64,000 nucleotides of DNA from Hydrotalea sp021824365. GTDB lineage: Bacteria > Bacteroidota > Bacteroidia > Chitinophagales > Chitinophagaceae. Position 1 is the stretch's first letter; every line of letters starts with the position of its first letter. The position numbers and the translations under genes are program-made. Below are positions 62,736 through 64,000 of this stretch, piece by piece. The stretch lies in NCBI RefSeq assembly GCF_027347335.1, contig NZ_DAIEQX010000052.1; one strand, given 5' to 3'. Below the pieces are notes generated by a model that did not search any database, had not been told where the DNA came from, and saw nothing but the letters and a program-made list of their open reading frames with translations.

Positions 62736-62966
62736 TTGACAGAGTTTGAATTAATTAAAGGCTGTATAAAGCAACAGGCAAATTGCCAGCGTATGCTCTA
62801 TGAGCAGTATAGCGGTAAATTAATGGCTGTTTGTTTGCGTTATGCCAAAGACTCAATGGAAGCAGAAGATATGTTGCAGGATGCATTTGTTAGAATTTTT
62901 AACTACATTAACCAATTCAAATTTGAAGGTTCGTTTGAAGGCTGGATGCGCAGAATTACCGTGAAT
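62736..62966 (+). pseudogene. ECF RNA polymerase sigma factor, truncated at region 2
   Basis: A frame beginning at TTG 62736 (MTEFELIKGCIKQQANCQRM) reads as region 2 of an ECF sigma factor: LMAVCLRYAKDSMEAEDMLQDAFVRIFNYI, in part, with the DNA-melting FKFEGSFEGWMRRITVN. Family sequence ends abruptly after VN (62966). Region 4 is missing, and the frame continues without a stop into unrelated, higher-GC sequence. No ATG start is available in this frame. In a natural genome the rest of sigma region 2 and region 4 should follow here. Confidence 0.8.
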
Positions 62967-64000
62967 GTCACGGGAATACGAAGAACTCCTTTGACGAGAA
63001 CTATTTCAATGCCGTTTTCATGCGTCCCAAAAGGAAAAAATATCCTTTCTCCCCATACTGTTTTTTTGATCTTAACGGCCCTTTCTCTGCTTTTAGTGAC
63101 AGCGGGAGGCGCTAATGCCGCGACCTACTATGTATCTCCCGGCGGATCGGACTCCGTTGCAGGGACAAGCCCGGGGGCTGCGTGGGGGACATTCGCACAT
63201 GCTATGACAGTTATTCAGGCCGGTGACACCCTGTTACTTGAAGACGGCACATATAATCAGTCTCTGAACATAACGGTATCCGGAACGAGCAGCGCATATG
63301 TAACCGTAAAAGCGCTTAATGATGGGCAGGCGATTGTGAGCACATCATATCCGGCAAGCCCGCTGGCTATACGGCACCAGTCCTATATCGAAGTTGATGG
63401 AATAAACTTCCGAAACAGCGGACAATATGATTCCAATGTATACTGCGCAACGGACGGTCTCGGTTACACCGACACTGATGGATTGTCGATATATTATGAC
63501 GACCATATAATACTGAGAAGAGATACATCAAACGGGTCATCCGGATGCAATTCGGCGGTAATCAGTCTGTGTGCGGACACTAACAGCCTGGTTGAGGATT
63601 GCGCGGCATCCGGACAGGGGAGAGTCGTGTTCGACATGCTTGGCAGCCAAAACGTTACCGTAAGGCGTTCCTGGCTGAACTGGACCGGTCCGGATACCGG
63701 GGGTGGAGATGTTCCTTCCATTTTGCAGATATATGACTCAAGCAATATCCTTTTCGAAAATAATATTGGCTCCAACCTCACTACTACAAGCACGGACGTT
63801 TTCAGCATTTTCGGCCATTACGGCTCCGTCAGCGGCAATAAAGTAATTGGGAACATTATATATGTACTTAATACTACCGGCATTGGCGGCTTAAGAGATG
63901 ATGCAGTAAGCGGAAACACAAGCACCGGAGAGTTCTTTACAAACAATGTTGTTATCCAGGCTGGTGGATATGGCGGAGACGAGCAGGGGGCAAACTATAA
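62967..64000. other. Segment of foreign composition joined at an abrupt junction
   Basis: From about 62967 codon use changes sharply toward GGC, GCG, ACC and CCG, and GC content is clearly higher than in the preceding 62 kb (the line at 63121 has 39 G+C in 60 bases). The join falls inside a sigma-factor gene, with no inverted repeat, tRNA or integrase to explain it. I cannot tell an assembly chimera from a real insertion. Confidence 0.75.
63009..64000 (+). CDS. Secreted right-handed beta-helix protein, N-terminal part (runs off the window)
   Basis: The frame is open to the right edge. From the ATG at 63009 a basic start and a hydrophobic stretch (TVFLILTALSLLLVTAGGANA) form a signal peptide, and the mature protein begins ATYYVSPGGSDSVAGTSPGA. 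This start, then AAWGTFAHAMTVIQAGDTLLL and YVTVKALNDGQAIV, fits DUF1565-like and parallel beta-helix proteins. Repeated strand units such as YIEVDGINFRNSG, LVEDCAASGQGRVVFD, VTVRRSWLNWTG and NILFENNIGSN follow. It resembles surface or polysaccharide-binding proteins of other phyla more than of Bacteroidota. The upstream in-frame continuation into the sigma factor is probably accidental. Confidence 0.7.
   Translation, partial: MPFSCVPKGKNILSPHTVFLILTALSLLLVTAGGANAATYYVSPGGSDSVAGTSPGAAWGTFAHAMTVIQAGDTLLLEDGTYNQSLNITVSGTSSAYVTVKALNDGQAIVSTSYPASPLAIRHQSYIEVDGINFRNSGQYDSNVYCATDGLGYTDTDGLSIYYDDHIILRRDTSNGSSGCNSAVISLCADTNSLVEDCAASGQGRVVFDMLGSQNVTVRRSWLNWTGPDTGGGDVPSILQIYDSSNILFENNIGSNLTTTSTDVFSIFGHYGSVSGNKVIGNIIYVLNTTGIGGLRDDAVSGNTSTGEFFTNNVVIQAGGYGGDEQGANY

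Noticed and set aside
63494..63808. 104-residue minus-strand open frame
   Set aside because: It overlaps the plus-strand beta-helix protein, whose signal peptide and repeat pattern are clear; the minus frame has no features.
62736..64000. A real sigma factor/beta-helix fusion gene
   Set aside because: The open frame is continuous, but it joins a truncated sigma region 2 to a protein that starts with its own ATG and signal peptide, and codon use changes at the join. A junction artefact or insertion is likelier.

Overview
The window reads as chromosomal DNA of a Bacteroidota bacterium, most likely a Chitinophagaceae-like member of Chitinophagia. The support is low-GC, A/T-rich codon use, the Bacteroidota dcw order with a long FtsZ tail and an FtsL_3-type FtsL, the bamD-rpoZ-coaBC-porD neighbourhood, SusC/Oar-like TonB receptors, DUF4296 and DUF5689 lipoproteins, promoters of the TTG-N~19-TAnnTTTG type, and few Shine-Dalgarno sequences. 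MurE carries the DNPR motif, so the peptidoglycan is predicted to contain meso-diaminopimelate.

Layout. 1-230: tail of a membrane protein, probably an ABC-2 permease. 234-17617 (minus): a SulA-like epimerase gene follows a complete division and cell-wall cluster read as mraZ-rsmH-ftsL-ftsI-murE-mraY-murD-ftsW-murG-murC-ftsQ-ftsA-ftsZ. The 369-bp divergent region upstream of mraZ holds four 10-bp MraZ-type repeats, two perfect DnaA boxes in opposite orientation and a 20-bp palindrome. 17987-22060: queA, an orphan sensor kinase and scoB/scoA. 22216-27689: envelope and housekeeping genes (DUF4296 lipoprotein, porD-like, coaBC, rpoZ, bamD, ompA-like). 27907-33401: polyprenyl synthase, recJ, a methyltransferase and htpG. 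33559-39408: a DUF5689 lipoprotein, an unusual TonB receptor and a secreted endonuclease/phosphatase, possibly one nutrient-scavenging unit.

39405-49842 shows gene decay: a GAF histidine-kinase pseudogene, an IS4-type transposase remnant beside hmgA, and a MarC-family pseudogene. These lie among intact yitT-like, M14 peptidase, hmgA, TPR lipoprotein, rpe and DUF1003 genes. 50153-59306: phoH, ribBA and two tandem Oar-like TonB receptors. 59381-62567: an esterase, an ATP-grasp protein and a YbdK-type carboxylate-amine ligase, a candidate small-peptide or amide pathway and the best candidate in the window for an undescribed system.

At about 62967 an ECF sigma-factor gene breaks off in its region 2. 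It is joined in frame to higher-GC DNA encoding the start of a secreted beta-helix protein with a different codon style. This is either an assembly chimera or a recent insertion, and the last ~1 kb should not be assigned to the host without checking. I saw no tRNA, rRNA, CRISPR array or intact insertion sequence.
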